A stretch of 64,000 nucleotides of DNA from Novosphingobium panipatense (GTDB taxonomy: Bacteria; Pseudomonadota; Alphaproteobacteria; Sphingomonadales; Sphingomonadaceae). The position numbers were made by a program, and so were the translations under genes. Below are positions 23,174-31,384 of this stretch, piece by piece. How positions within the stretch are numbered: position 1 is the stretch's first letter; each line of letters opens with the position of its first letter. Below the pieces are notes generated by a model. That model was given only the letters and a program-made list of their open reading frames with translations. It did no database searches and was not told where the DNA came from. The stretch spans positions 1 to 64,000 of the forward strand of contig NZ_MSQB01000016.1 in NCBI RefSeq assembly GCF_002149965.1, written 5' to 3'.

Positions 23174-24610
23174 TCACTCGTCCAGTACCCACGAGTCCTT
23201 GGTGCCCCCACCCTGCGAGGAATTGACCACCAGCGATCCCTTCTTCAGCGCCACGCGGGTCAGCCCGCCCGGCGTGATGTCGATGCCCTCGGGCGAAACC
23301 AGCACGAAGGGGCGGAGGTCCACATGGCGCGGGGCCAGGCCTTCCTTGCTGAAGATCGGCACGGTCGAGAGCGAAAGCGTGGGCTGGGCGATGTAATTGT
23401 CCGGCCGCGCCCGCAGCTTGGCCTCGAAATCGGCCAGTTCCTTCTTGGACGAAGTCGGCCCGATCAGCATGCCATAGCCGCCCGAGCCATGGACTTCCTT
23501 CACCACCAGCTCGGCCAGATTGTCGAGCACATAGGCCAGCGCATCCGGTTCCGAACAGCGCCAGGTCGGCACGTTGGAGAGGATCGGCTTCTCGCCGGTG
23601 TAGAACTCGACGATCTCGGGCATGTAGCTGTAGATCGCCTTGTCGTCGGCAATGCCGGTGCCCGGCGCATTGGCGATGGTGATGCCGCCCGCGCGGTAGA
23701 CGTCCATGATCCCCGCCACGCCCAGTACCGAATCGGGGTTGAAGCTCAGGGGATCGAGATAATCGTCGTCCACCCGGCGATAGATCACGTCAATCGCCTT
23801 GTAGCCGGTGGTGGTGCGCATCGCCACGCGCCCGTCCACCACGCGAAGATCGCTGCCTTCCACCAGTTCGGCCCCCATCTGGTCAGCCAGGAAGGCATGC
23901 TCGAAATAGGCGGAATTGTAGATCCCCGGCGTGAGCACGGCCACGGTCGGGCGGCCGGAGCCCTTGAACGCGGGCGGCGCGCAGGCCCGCAGCGAACGGG
24001 CAAGGCGGCGCGGATAGTCCGAAACCGGACGCACCGGGATCTTCGTGAACAATTCCGGGAACATCGCCATCATCGTCTCGCGGTTCTCGAGCATGTACGA
24101 GACGCCGGAGGGGGTGCGGGCATTGTCTTCCAGCACCATGAACTCGTCCGGCCCGGTCCGCACGAGGTCGATGCCGACGATATGGGTATAGACGCCGCCC
24201 GGCGGCGTCATGCCGATCATCTGCGCAAGGAACGCCTCGTTGTTGCGTAAGGCGTGGACCGGCAGACGGCCGGAGCGGATGATTTCCTGGCGGTGGTAAA
24301 GGTCTTGGAGGAAGGCGTTGATCGCCCGCACCCTCTGCTCGATCCCCTGGGTCAGCTTGCGCCATTCGCGGGCAGTGACGATGCGGGGGATCATGTCGAA
24401 GGGGATCAGCCGCTCTTCTGCGGCATCGTCGCCATAGACGTTGAAGGTGATGCCGATACGGCGAAAGAAGCGTTCGGCTTCCGCGTCCTGACGTTTGAGC
24501 CAGGCCTTGTCCTGCGAGTCGTACCAGTTTCTGAAGTCTGCGTAGGCAGGTCTCACCGACCCGTCCTCGTTGAGCATTTCGTCGTAGTTGGTTCTGCCAG
24601 CAGCCGTCAT
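23174..24610 (-). CDS. circularly permuted type 2 ATP-grasp protein
   Basis: This 478-residue protein belongs to COG2308 (DUF404/DUF407). Its ATP-grasp elements appear in rearranged order, with nucleotide-binding and metal-binding segments such as GIDLVRTGPDEFMVLEDNARTPSGVSYMLENR and VVKEVHGSGGYGMLIGP. The family is predicted to ligate amino acids or peptides using ATP. It heads the operon that continues with the alpha-E, transglutaminase and Anbu genes, all on the minus strand with short gaps. About 215 bp upstream lie before the next gene on that side and probably hold the operon promoter; I see no clear operator there. Confidence 0.92.
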   Translation of the reverse strand: MTAAGRTNYDEMLNEDGSVRPAYADFRNWYDSQDKAWLKRQDAEAERFFRRIGITFNVYGDDAAEERLIPFDMIPRIVTAREWRKLTQGIEQRVRAINAFLQDLYHRQEIIRSGRLPVHALRNNEAFLAQMIGMTPPGGVYTHIVGIDLVRTGPDEFMVLEDNARTPSGVSYMLENRETMMAMFPELFTKIPVRPVSDYPRRLARSLRACAPPAFKGSGRPTVAVLTPGIYNSAYFEHAFLADQMGAELVEGSDLRVVDGRVAMRTTTGYKAIDVIYRRVDDDYLDPLSFNPDSVLGVAGIMDVYRAGGITIANAPGTGIADDKAIYSYMPEIVEFYTGEKPILSNVPTWRCSEPDALAYVLDNLAELVVKEVHGSGGYGMLIGPTSSKKELADFEAKLRARPDNYIAQPTLSLSTVPIFSKEGLAPRHVDLRPFVLVSPEGIDITPGGLTRVALKKGSLVVNSSQGGGTKDSWVLDE

Positions 24611-24827
24611 TGTGACTCCCGTTTGTCCATGTGATGCAACACGGAAACGGTCTTGCCAAGCGGTTACGCTGCAAGTGCGAAAGAAAAATTCCTGCTTACA
24701 GTGGCGGAAATCGGACTGATTTGGTCACGATCAACGCGTTCTCAGCAATCCTCGAGTGGCCTGCGCATGTTGCGACGGCGAAAACGCGTTGGCTAATGGA
24801 CTGAACGGAGCGGCTTTTCCGCGCGTG

Positions 24828-25457
24828 TCAGCTCAGCAGCCCTCGCGCCGTCAGATCCGCCCGCAGCCCAGGTGCGCCTTGAAAATGATGGACCTGCCAA
24901 CCCAGGTCGCGCGCCGAGGCGATGTTCGCGGCATTGTCGTCGATGAACAGCATCGCCTGCGGTTCATGGCCGAAGCGGCTTGCAGCGAGGTCGAAGATGC
25001 GGGCATCGGGCTTGACCAGCTTCTCGTCGCCCGAAACGACGATGTCGCCAAACAGGTCAAACAACGGCTCGGTGGCGCGGTATTCGCGCCAGAACGGACT
25101 GGCGAAATTGGTGATGGCGAAAAGCGGCATGCGGCGGGCCGAAAGTTCGCGCACGATCTCGTGGCTGCCGGGGACGTTGCCGGGAATGGTTTCGAGAAAG
25201 CGCGTGGCGTAAGCGTCGATCAGGTGATCGTTGCCGGGAAAGGCGGCCTTCCGTTCCGCGACCAGTTCCGCAAGGTCGCGGCCCGCGTCATGCTCGAAAT
25301 GCCATTCCTCGGTGACTACGTTCGCGCAGAACCAGTCCAGGCGATCGGATTCGGGAATGAGCTTGGCGAAGAGCAGGCGCATGTCCCACTCGACAAGGAC
25401 TCGCCCGACGTCGAACACGACGGCTTCTACAGGATGATTTTCGTGGATGGCAGACAT
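24828..25457 (-). CDS. HAD-superfamily hydrolase (HAD-IA, phosphatase-like)
   Basis: This 209-residue protein has all four HAD motifs: VVFDVGRVLVEWD (the first aspartate is the nucleophile), AITNFAS (motif II), KPDARIF (motif III lysine) and MLFIDDNAANI (motif IV acids). A helical cap around residues 20-90 marks subclass IA. In motif I the second aspartate of the usual DxD is replaced by Gly (DVG), as in many YihX-like members, so phosphatase activity is plausible but not certain. The ATG at 25457 precedes MSAIHENHP; an ATG six codons upstream is also possible. It lies about 100 bp downstream of rpmJ on the same strand. Confidence 0.85.
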   Translation of the reverse strand: MSAIHENHPVEAVVFDVGRVLVEWDMRLLFAKLIPESDRLDWFCANVVTEEWHFEHDAGRDLAELVAERKAAFPGNDHLIDAYATRFLETIPGNVPGSHEIVRELSARRMPLFAITNFASPFWREYRATEPLFDLFGDIVVSGDEKLVKPDARIFDLAASRFGHEPQAMLFIDDNAANIASARDLGWQVHHFQGAPGLRADLTARGLLS

Positions 25458-25464
25458 GACAAGA

Positions 25465-25483
25465 CCCCCGCGCATGGCGGGGG
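25465..25483. terminator. 7-bp G/C hairpin before the HAD gene
   Basis: CCCCCGC (25465-25471) and GCGGGGG (25477-25483) pair across a five-base loop. It lies just upstream of the HAD start, overlapping the alternative start codon. There is no T-run; it may help separate rpmJ transcription from the HAD gene. Confidence 0.3.
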
Positions 25484-25524
25484 CCTCAATGTCATCGACG
25501 CTGTCGCCCGTCCGCCTTGAAACA

Positions 25525-25545
25525 TCCCCACGCCAGGCGCGGGGA
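25525..25545 (-). terminator. probable terminator of rpmJ
   Basis: TCCCC and GGGGA enclose ACGC/GCGC arms around CAG, giving eight pairs with one mismatch. On the minus strand, the rpmJ direction, the stem is followed by ATGTTTCAAGG with a short T-run. It begins 14 bp after the rpmJ stop. Confidence 0.55.
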
Positions 25546-25558
25546 CAGGCAGACGAAA

Positions 25559-25684
25559 TCAGCCCTGGCGGGCCTTGAAGCGACGGTTCGTCTTGTTGAT
25601 GACGTAAGTACGGCCGCGACGGCGGATCACGCGGTTATCCCGGTGACGACCCTTGAGCGACTTCAGGCTGTTCGTAATCTTCAT
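25559..25684 (-). CDS. rpmJ: 50S ribosomal protein L36 (41-residue, cysteine-free form)
   Basis: The short basic protein [20 protein letters not shown]... ends [12 protein letters not shown]. This matches the 41-residue L36 paralogue that lacks the zinc-binding cysteines of the classical 38-residue type. It binds 23S rRNA in the large subunit. Non-zinc forms are typically the only L36 in alphaproteobacteria. The start is at [10 protein letters not shown], since upstream in-frame codons give no sensible extension. It is monocistronic, with a hairpin terminator downstream and a divergent exported-protein gene about 260 bp upstream. Confidence 0.95.
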   Translation of the reverse strand: MKITNSLKSLKGRHRDNRVIRRRGRTYVINKTNRRFKARQG

Positions 25685-25827
25685 GTCTAGTCTCGTCTTG
25701 CGTGGTCCGGCGGTTGCACCAAGCAAACTGGGGCCGCCGCAAAAATTTGAAGTGGCGCCGTTAGTGGGCGCGGCTTGCAAAGTCAAGCCCGAGGAGCCAT
25801 TCCCCCTCTTGCAGGAACTTCGTTTTG

Positions 25828-25863
25828 CCGTTCATGACACCGTTCATCACGCCGTTCATGACT
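25828..25863 (+). repeat. three tandem 12-bp repeats in a promoter region
   Basis: CCGTTCATGACA, CCGTTCATCACG and CCGTTCATGACT follow one another without gaps. They lie in the 264-bp region between divergent rpmJ and the exported protein gene at 25949. Direct repeats one helical turn apart are a common form of regulator site, but no regulator is identified. Confidence 0.6.
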
Positions 25864-25948
25864 GGGCAATCGCGAAGCCCAGATAACCCAGGTTCGGGTG
25901 CGACCCAACCGATTCTTCGCCAATCGTCTTTTCGGACCCATATCCATC

Positions 25949-26698
25949 ATGCAGACGCTCAAAACCGCGATTTTCACCACCGGAATGGTCGCAGCTCTCC
26001 TTGCCGCTCCTGCCCTTCAGGCGCGTCCGGGCTGGGGTTCGCCCTGGGGCGGATATGGTTCGGGATGGGGCGGCGGCTGGAACGACCCGCTGATGGGCGG
26101 CCCCGCCGGTCCGCCGATGTCCTCGAGCCGTTCCAAGGATTCGCGCGAAGGCCGCGTCGAGGTCAGCCGATTCGTGGCGCAGGGGCCGGAAGCCGCCGAT
26201 CTCGGCCACGGCGTGGTTGCGGTCCAGTCCGATTCGGGAGAGGGCCAGTGGGTACCCGGCGCGCAGCGCGCCGCCTATGAGGCCGCCATCGTAGAGGCAC
26301 TCGTCGGCGCCGGATACGATACCCAGCACAAGGACGAAGGCGGCGGACAGGTCGCCGAACTGAAGATCAGCCGCCAGGTCCTCACCCCGGCCGAGGAAAA
26401 GCGCAATCCGGTCAGCGGAACCGCCGCAATGGGCGTCAGCAATCGCGGCTCGGCTTATGGGCTGGCCGTGAACGTGGACCTCTCCAAGCCGCGCTCGGCC
26501 CTGATCGGCACCCGGCTCGACACCCGAATCGTCGACAAGGCGAGCGGCAAGGTGCTGTGGGAGGGATACGCCACGATCGCCACCCGCGAAGGCGACGACG
26601 ACTGGCCGGACTACCGCATCGCCGGAAAGCTTGCCGCCGCCCTCTTCGACGGGTTCCCCAAGGCCGATGCCGTAGGCACGGACGCGCCCAAGGGGTAA
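25949..26698 (+). CDS. exported DUF4136-like protein
   Basis: This 249-residue protein has a Sec signal (about residues 1-25, ending ALQA-R). A Gly/Trp-rich linker (GWGSPWGGYGSGWGGGW) follows, then a domain resembling DUF4136 lipoproteins: VEVSRFVAQGPEAADLGHGVVAV, YEAAIVEALVGAGYDT, VLTPAEEKRNPVSG and LDTRIVDKASGKVLWEGYATI. The same blocks recur in the next gene, so the two are paralogues. The ATG at 25949 is preferred because it begins the signal peptide; an in-frame ATG lies 17 codons upstream. Unlike its neighbour it has no lipobox, so it is probably periplasmic and soluble. Function is unknown. Confidence 0.75.
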   Translation: MQTLKTAIFTTGMVAALLAAPALQARPGWGSPWGGYGSGWGGGWNDPLMGGPAGPPMSSSRSKDSREGRVEVSRFVAQGPEAADLGHGVVAVQSDSGEGQWVPGAQRAAYEAAIVEALVGAGYDTQHKDEGGGQVAELKISRQVLTPAEEKRNPVSGTAAMGVSNRGSAYGLAVNVDLSKPRSALIGTRLDTRIVDKASGKVLWEGYATIATREGDDDWPDYRIAGKLAAALFDGFPKADAVGTDAPKG

Positions 26699-26765
26699 AT
26701 CAAAACATGGCGGGCGTCGGCTTAAACGTTTATGCTTGAGATACTTGTCTTCGAAAGAGCCTGAC

Positions 26766-27389
26766 ATGACCCGCCTCACCATCATTCCTGCCGCTCGCTC
26801 GATCGCTCTCTGCCTCGCCGCGGGGCTGGCGCTGGCGGGATGCGCGGCGCAAGTCGGGCCGGTGGAAGTGACGCGCTTCAGCGCCGCCGATGCCTCGATG
26901 CTCGGGCGGGGCGTCATCCGCGTCGATCCGGCCAATCCGCAGGATGCCGCCAGCCTGGAATTCCGCACATATGCCGCCGCCGTGGGGCAGGAACTGGCAA
27001 AACTCGGCTATCGGCAGGCCCTGCCCGGAGAAACCGTGCGCGATCCCCAGGTGGCGGTCCTTTCGGTGGAGCGCCAGGTCTACCAGCCCGGTCCGCAGCG
27101 CAATCCCGTTTCCGTCGGCGTCGGCGGCAGCACCGGAAGCTACGGTTCGGGGTTGGGCCTCGGCCTCGGCATCAATCTCGCGGGCAAGCCGCAGGATCAG
27201 GTGGATACCCGCATGCAGGTCATGATCAAGGACCGCCCGGACGGCCGCACGATCTGGGAAGGCCGCGCCTCCTTCACGGTCGGCTCCAAGTCTCCCGTCG
27301 CCCAGACCTCGCTGGGCGCCGCAAAAATGGCCGAAGCGCTGTTCAGGGGCTTTCCGGGCAAGTCGGGCGAAACTATCCTGGTAAAATGA
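26766..27389 (+). CDS. DUF4136-like lipoprotein, paralogue of preceding gene
   Basis: This 207-residue lipoprotein has a clear lipobox, LAGC, with the lipidated cysteine near residue 26. The domain then repeats the neighbour's pattern: [55 protein letters not shown] and [26 protein letters not shown] Gly/Ser-rich loop ([18 protein letters not shown]) sits where the paralogue has a related segment. The stop overlaps the M14 peptidase start (ATGA), so these are co-translated. The tandem pair probably forms an envelope complex of unknown role. Confidence 0.8.
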   Translation: MTRLTIIPAARSIALCLAAGLALAGCAAQVGPVEVTRFSAADASMLGRGVIRVDPANPQDAASLEFRTYAAAVGQELAKLGYRQALPGETVRDPQVAVLSVERQVYQPGPQRNPVSVGVGGSTGSYGSGLGLGLGINLAGKPQDQVDTRMQVMIKDRPDGRTIWEGRASFTVGSKSPVAQTSLGAAKMAEALFRGFPGKSGETILVK

Positions 27390-28543
27390 CCAGCATCCAG
27401 ATTTCCTCCGCTTTCGATTCCGGCAACATCGAAGTCCTCTCCATCGACGGCACCACCGCCCGCCTTGCCATCAGGCGCGATCACGGCTCCGACTTCTTCC
27501 AGTGGTTCCATTTCCGCGTCAGCGCCGCGCCGGGCCAGAGCATCGCGGGCGAGGAACTGACGCTGAAGATCACCGGGCTCAACGGCTCCGCCTATCCGAT
27601 GGGCTGGCCCGGCTACCGCGCCTGCGCCTCGGAAGACCGCCAGTTCTGGGGCCGCGCCGAGACCACCTGGGACGGCGGCAAGGATGGCGGCACGCTGACC
27701 ATCCGCCACCGGCCCGAAGGCGAACTGGCATGGTTCGCCTATTTCGCCCCCTATTCGATGGAGCGCCATCACGACCTGATCTCCTCGCTATCCGGGGTTG
27801 AGGACGTGGAATACCGCCTGCTCGGCAACACGCTCGACGGCCGCCCGCTCGATTGCCTCTCGATGGGCGAGGGCGAGGCGCAAGTCTGGCTCTATGCCCG
27901 CCAGCACCCCGGCGAATCGATGGCCGAATGGTGGATGGAAGGCGCGCTGGAAGTGCTGGCCGACCCTGCCGATTCGGTAGGCCGCGAACTGCGCAAGCGC
28001 TGCCGTTTCCACGTCGTGCCCAACCTGAACCCCGACGGTTCGGCGCGCGGGCACTTGCGCACCAATGCGGCAGGCGTGAATCTCAACCGCGAATGGGCCG
28101 CGCCCAGCGCCGAGAAATCTCCCGAAGTGCTGGCGATCCTGGACGCGATGGACGAAACCGGCGTGGACTTTGCCATGGACATCCACGGCGACGAGGCGAT
28201 CCCCGCCGTGTTCCTGGCCGGTTTCGAAGGCATCCCCTCGCTGAAGCCGGAACAGAAGGCCGGCTACGACAGCTATGCCGCGATTCTCGACCGCCGCACG
28301 CCGGACTTCCAGCGCAAGCTCGGCTATTCGCTCTCGCAGCCGGGCAAGGGCAACCTGACGATGTCCACCAACCAGCTGGCCGAACGCTACGGCGCGGTCT
28401 CGATGACGCTGGAAATGCCTTTCAAGGACCACGACGACGCCGCCGACCCGCGCCAGGGCTGGAGCCCGGAACGCTCGGCCCAGCTCGGCAAGGACTGCAT
28501 GGGCGCCCTGCTCGAATGGTTCGTGGAACAGGAAAAGAAGTAA
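27386..28543 (+). CDS. M14-family zinc carboxypeptidase
   Basis: This 385-residue peptidase has an N-terminal beta-domain ([16 protein letters not shown], as in the M14_6 group). The catalytic domain has zinc ligands His174 and Glu177 in [13 protein letters not shown] and His267 in [10 protein letters not shown], the substrate-binding motif [16 protein letters not shown], and catalytic Glu343 in [10 protein letters not shown]. No signal peptide is seen, which points to a cytosolic enzyme removing C-terminal residues from peptides or modified tags (the cytosolic carboxypeptidase subgroup). The ATG overlaps the preceding lipoprotein stop by four bases. A strong hairpin follows the stop. Confidence 0.9.
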   Translation: MTSIQISSAFDSGNIEVLSIDGTTARLAIRRDHGSDFFQWFHFRVSAAPGQSIAGEELTLKITGLNGSAYPMGWPGYRACASEDRQFWGRAETTWDGGKDGGTLTIRHRPEGELAWFAYFAPYSMERHHDLISSLSGVEDVEYRLLGNTLDGRPLDCLSMGEGEAQVWLYARQHPGESMAEWWMEGALEVLADPADSVGRELRKRCRFHVVPNLNPDGSARGHLRTNAAGVNLNREWAAPSAEKSPEVLAILDAMDETGVDFAMDIHGDEAIPAVFLAGFEGIPSLKPEQKAGYDSYAAILDRRTPDFQRKLGYSLSQPGKGNLTMSTNQLAERYGAVSMTLEMPFKDHDDAADPRQGWSPERSAQLGKDCMGALLEWFVEQEKK

Positions 28544-28550
28544 ATTGCAC

Positions 28551-28584
28551 GGGCCATGCAGCGGGCTAGTCCGCTGCATGGCCC
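28551..28584. terminator. 14-bp perfect hairpin between convergent genes
   Basis: GGGCCATGCAGCGG (28551-28564) pairs perfectly with 28571-28584 around GCTAGT. It lies between the convergent M14 and hydrolase-like genes, 7 bp from each stop. No T-run follows, so it is terminator-like by structure and place. Confidence 0.65.
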
Positions 28585-28591
28585 TGGAAAC

Positions 28592-29224
28592 TCAGATTCC
28601 GGCCCATTGCCGCAGGGCCTGCCGCACGGCGAGGTTCTCGTCATACGTCCAGTCAGGCGCGACCGAAGCCGTGGGTACTTCGCCCAGCAGGTCCTGAAGC
28701 ATCATCCAGCCCGCCGACCAGTCTCCGCGAACGTGATCGCAGACCGGCGAGGCGCCCCAGTCCTTGGCAAGCCGGATCGTCGAGCGCTGCTGCGCCGCCG
28801 AGGCATCGAGATCGCCGACCATGAAGGCGGTGAACGGCAGCGTCTGGCGCGGACATGCGCCGAAGCGCGCAAGGCGCCGGTCGGCTCCGGGCAGGTCCAT
28901 GTTCGGCGGATTGACGACGATGGCGCCCAGCACGGGGTTTTCCTGTGCCACCGCCTCGAACTCCACCCACCAGGCCAGGGCCAGCGCGGCGATGTCATCG
29001 GTGACGATCACCACCGGCCGGTCGGCCCGGCGGATGGCCAGGTTCAGCTTGTTGACCCAGGTATTGCGGTGCGGCTCGTCCCAGAGGCCGAGTTCCAGCA
29101 CGCGGCAATGCTCGCTCCATCCGGCCCAGCGGTTCATCCAGTGGCCGTCTGAAAGCGGCGCGCCGGGCACCAGGAGAATGAGCGGAACGTGGTCCTGCGC
29201 ACGGGGATAGCGATAGTGTGTCAT
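28592..29224 (-). CDS. RBBP9/YdeN-type alpha/beta-hydrolase fold protein lacking the triad
   Basis: The 210-residue protein follows the RBBP9/YdeN pattern: LILLVPGAPLSDGHWMNRWAGW, a core strand VVIVTDDIAALALAWW, an acid loop VGDLDAS, and a final VRGDWSAGW. In active members the strand after the core reads like VAHSLG with a nucleophilic serine and the end carries GHIN with the histidine. Here both positions are Asp (VTDDIA, RGDWSA), so the catalytic Ser and His are missing. It probably binds rather than hydrolyses, or works by another mechanism. The start is taken at MTHYRYPRAQ; a 27-codon upstream extension lacks family resemblance. Confidence 0.7.
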   Translation of the reverse strand: MTHYRYPRAQDHVPLILLVPGAPLSDGHWMNRWAGWSEHCRVLELGLWDEPHRNTWVNKLNLAIRRADRPVVIVTDDIAALALAWWVEFEAVAQENPVLGAIVVNPPNMDLPGADRRLARFGACPRQTLPFTAFMVGDLDASAAQQRSTIRLAKDWGASPVCDHVRGDWSAGWMMLQDLLGEVPTASVAPDWTYDENLAVRQALRQWAGI

Positions 29225-29406
29225 GAGGGAGGTGCTCCAACGCTGTTGGGATACCGCCGGTCGACTCTGTCTACGTCCCGACAGCCAGCACCATAACTCA
29301 ACCAATCAAGTTGACAATAGGATTCCGACAAAGCGACGATCTGCTACGTCGCTTCGTTTCGGAACTGACGCGGCGGATCAGGTACGGTGCCGAAAGCCGC
29401 TTTTTC

Positions 29407-29844
29407 TTACAGCAGGTTGGCCGGTCCGAAGGCGTGGGGCAGCAATTCCGACAGGCGCGTTTCCAGCACGCCCTCGGCGCCGTCGCACCAGATCACCGGA
29501 TCGGTCTCGCCGATCTGCGCGATTTCATTCAGGATCTGGCGACAGCGCCCGCAGGGAGTGACGGTGTCGCCCCGCCCCGCCGCGCCGGGTGCGCCGCCGG
29601 TAACCGCCACGGCTTCCAGCTTCTTGCGGTCGCCTGACGAGAGAATCGCGGAGACCGCCACCGTCTCGGCGCAGAGCGACAGGCCGTAGCTGGCGTTCTC
29701 GACATTGGCGCCGGTGACGACCGAGCCGTCCGCCATCAGCAGCGCGGCGCCGACATGGAACTTCGAATAAGGCGCATAGGCCCGCGTGGCGGCCTCGCGC
29801 GCGGCGGAGATCAGCGCGTCGCGCTGCTGGGTGGTGAAAGTCAT
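29407..29844 (-). CDS. cdd: cytidine deaminase
   Basis: This 145-residue enzyme should deaminate cytidine and deoxycytidine for pyrimidine salvage. The zinc site is complete: Cys58 and Glu60 in SLCAETVAV (Glu60 is the proton shuttle), and Cys98 and Cys101 in TPCGRCRQIL. NVENASYGL is the substrate-binding stretch. The length fits the homotetrameric class. The start overlaps the stop of the GH25-like gene (ATGA), so it is the last gene of a UPF0262/GH25/cdd operon. The biological link with those neighbours is unclear. Confidence 0.95.
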   Translation of the reverse strand: MTFTTQQRDALISAAREAATRAYAPYSKFHVGAALLMADGSVVTGANVENASYGLSLCAETVAVSAILSSGDRKKLEAVAVTGGAPGAAGRGDTVTPCGRCRQILNEIAQIGETDPVIWCDGAEGVLETRLSELLPHAFGPANLL

Positions 29845-30560
29845 GGCTGCACCACTACCCAGCGCAGGCCCCCTTGCGCAATCTCGCTGGCGAGCGACCC
29901 GTTCGCCGTCCACAGCGACCAGGGGCGCCCGCCGTAGTCGGGCAGAAGCCGGTCGCGCACCAGCCAGAGGTTGCGGTCGAGCTTGGCGGCGATGCGATAG
30001 CGGTCCTCGAAAGCCTTGCTGACCTTGAGGATCACCGGCTTGCCCGCGTGAGTCTCGATCTGGTTGATGAACGTCATCAACTCGCTTTCCACTTTGGCGT
30101 CGGAAACCGGGGTGGGGCAATGATCGGCCAGGATATCGAGATCGATCGCGGGCGGCAGGAGCGCCGAATCGCGCGGCACGGTCGTCACGAAATTGGCCGA
30201 CTGCATCTCGGCGGGCTGGCAGGGATCGTAACGGTGGACCGCCCCCACCTGCAGCCCGGCCGACCGGGCCGCGCCGAAATTGGCCACAAAGCGCGGGTCG
30301 CGGGCAAAGGCGCTGACGCTTGCGCTTGCGTCGATATAGGCGAAGTCCACGCCCACGGCCTTCAGCGACTTCCAGTTCACCTCGCCGTCCGCCGCACCGA
30401 TCTCGACGCCCTGCACGGGATAGATCGCGCGTTCCGGCGTCCAGTGGCGCAGATGCCACCAGCCCCACGCCCCGGCGATCAGCGCGACCAACAGCAATGC
30501 CGCGCCGATTCGCCACAGGATGCGCGCGCGCGCCTTTGCGGCCGAACCCTTCCTGATCAT
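29841..30560 (-). CDS. GH25-family lysozyme-like membrane-anchored protein
   Basis: This 239-residue protein has one N-terminal transmembrane helix (about residues 17-36), preceded by a basic segment, so the domain faces the periplasm. The TIM-barrel region follows GH25: YPVQGVEIGAADGEVNWKSLKAVGVDFAYIDAS, NFGAARSAGLQVGAVHRYDPC, and LLPPAIDLDILADHC. Canonical GH25 enzymes have an Asp in the first motif (IDVS) and DxE in the last (DVE). Here they read VEIG and DLDI, so two catalytic carboxylates are changed. Peptidoglycan binding or altered chemistry is possible. It lies 13 bp after the UPF0262 gene and overlaps cdd. Confidence 0.78.
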   Translation of the reverse strand: MIRKGSAAKARARILWRIGAALLLVALIAGAWGWWHLRHWTPERAIYPVQGVEIGAADGEVNWKSLKAVGVDFAYIDASASVSAFARDPRFVANFGAARSAGLQVGAVHRYDPCQPAEMQSANFVTTVPRDSALLPPAIDLDILADHCPTPVSDAKVESELMTFINQIETHAGKPVILKVSKAFEDRYRIAAKLDRNLWLVRDRLLPDYGGRPWSLWTANGSLASEIAQGGLRWVVVQP

Positions 30561-30573
30561 CGTGAAGCCCCCT

Positions 30574-31056
30574 TCAGCCGCGAATATGCAGGACGCAGAT
30601 CAGCGTGAAAAGCCTGCGCGCGGTGGGGTGGTCGGTTTCTACCTTGCCGTCGAGCCGTTCCAGAAGCAGTTCGGCAGCCGCATCGTGAATGCCGCGCCGG
30701 GCCATGTCGATCGTCTCGATCTCCTGCGCGGAAGCCTTGCGAATCGCCTGGTAGTAGCTTTCGCAGACGGCAAAGTATTCGCGCACCGGACGGCGGAAGC
30801 GGGCAAGGCCCAGCACCATCGTCTCCAGCAGCTCGCCCGCGTCGTCGCACAGTTCCAGCGAGAGCCGCCCGTCGCGCACCGAAAGGCGCAGCCGATAAGG
30901 CCCCTCGTGCCCCGCCTCGAAGGCGCGGACCGGCTTGAAGACGTTGTCCTCGATGAGATCGAACATGGCGATACGCCGCTCCTGCTCGATATCGGCATTG
31001 CGCCACAGGATGGTCGCGTCGTCCAGTTCGATATGGGAGATGCGCGGATCGGACAT
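30574..31056 (-). CDS. UPF0262 family protein
   Basis: This 160-residue protein of the alphaproteobacterial UPF0262 family includes RISHIELDDATILWRNADIEQERRIAMFDLIEDN, VRAFEAGHEGPYRLRLSV and ARRGIHDAAAELLLERLDGKVETDHPTARRLFTLI. No signal or membrane segment is present. Function is unknown; the mixed alpha/beta pattern with many conserved acidic and basic residues suggests a cytosolic regulator or binding protein. The ATG at 31056 gives the conserved length. It heads the minus-strand operon with the GH25-like and cdd genes and is divergent from dnaB across a 328-bp region filled with hairpin elements. Confidence 0.85.
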   Translation of the reverse strand: MSDPRISHIELDDATILWRNADIEQERRIAMFDLIEDNVFKPVRAFEAGHEGPYRLRLSVRDGRLSLELCDDAGELLETMVLGLARFRRPVREYFAVCESYYQAIRKASAQEIETIDMARRGIHDAAAELLLERLDGKVETDHPTARRLFTLICVLHIRG

Positions 31057-31098
31057 ATTCCCTTGGCCTTTACGCGTTCGCAGCATGGGGTCGCAAGT

Positions 31099-31139
31099 GA
31101 CGGTTTGAAAATTCGCTGGAGGCTGATTTTCAAACCGTC
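31099..31139. repeat. 14-bp inverted repeat, part of intergenic hairpin cluster
   Basis: GACGGTTTGAAAAT (31099-31112) pairs perfectly with 31126-31139 across a 13-base loop. A second small hairpin, CCTTCGAC/GTCGAAGG, lies at 31160-31179. Both precede the larger element at 31183. The region 31057-31384 between UPF0262 and dnaB otherwise holds no gene. Confidence 0.75.
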
Positions 31140-31182
31140 CCGAGTCTTTGTTTGGTACGCCTTCGACATCCGTCGAAGGCTT

Positions 31183-31289
31183 GCGGCACCAGCCCACGCC
31201 CCCACCCGACCTCCCACTAGGGTACAATCGTTGGGAGGTCGGGTGGGGGCGTGGGCTGGTGCCGCTAAAATCCGCCCATGGCGGATTTT
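31183..31289. repeat. intergenic palindromic element with perfect 34-bp inverted repeat
   Basis: Two 34-bp arms, 31183-31216 and 31232-31265, are exact reverse complements and flank a 15-base loop. They are very rich in C (left) and G (right). Immediately after, AAAATCCGCC (31267-31276) pairs with GGCGGATTTT (31280-31289) across CAT. The same two modules recur at 56191-56309, so this is a dispersed element. It sits in the divergent UPF0262/dnaB promoter region. It resembles the non-coding palindromic repeats of bacterial chromosomes; whether it is mobile or regulatory is unknown. Confidence 0.85.
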
Positions 31290-31384
31290 CAAACAATTCC
31301 CCCTCCATTAACAGCCTGTGGATTAATATCCTCTTCCTGCTCGCTTGCTGGCGGGGGGCGAGATGAGGCATTGTCGGCAACCTC

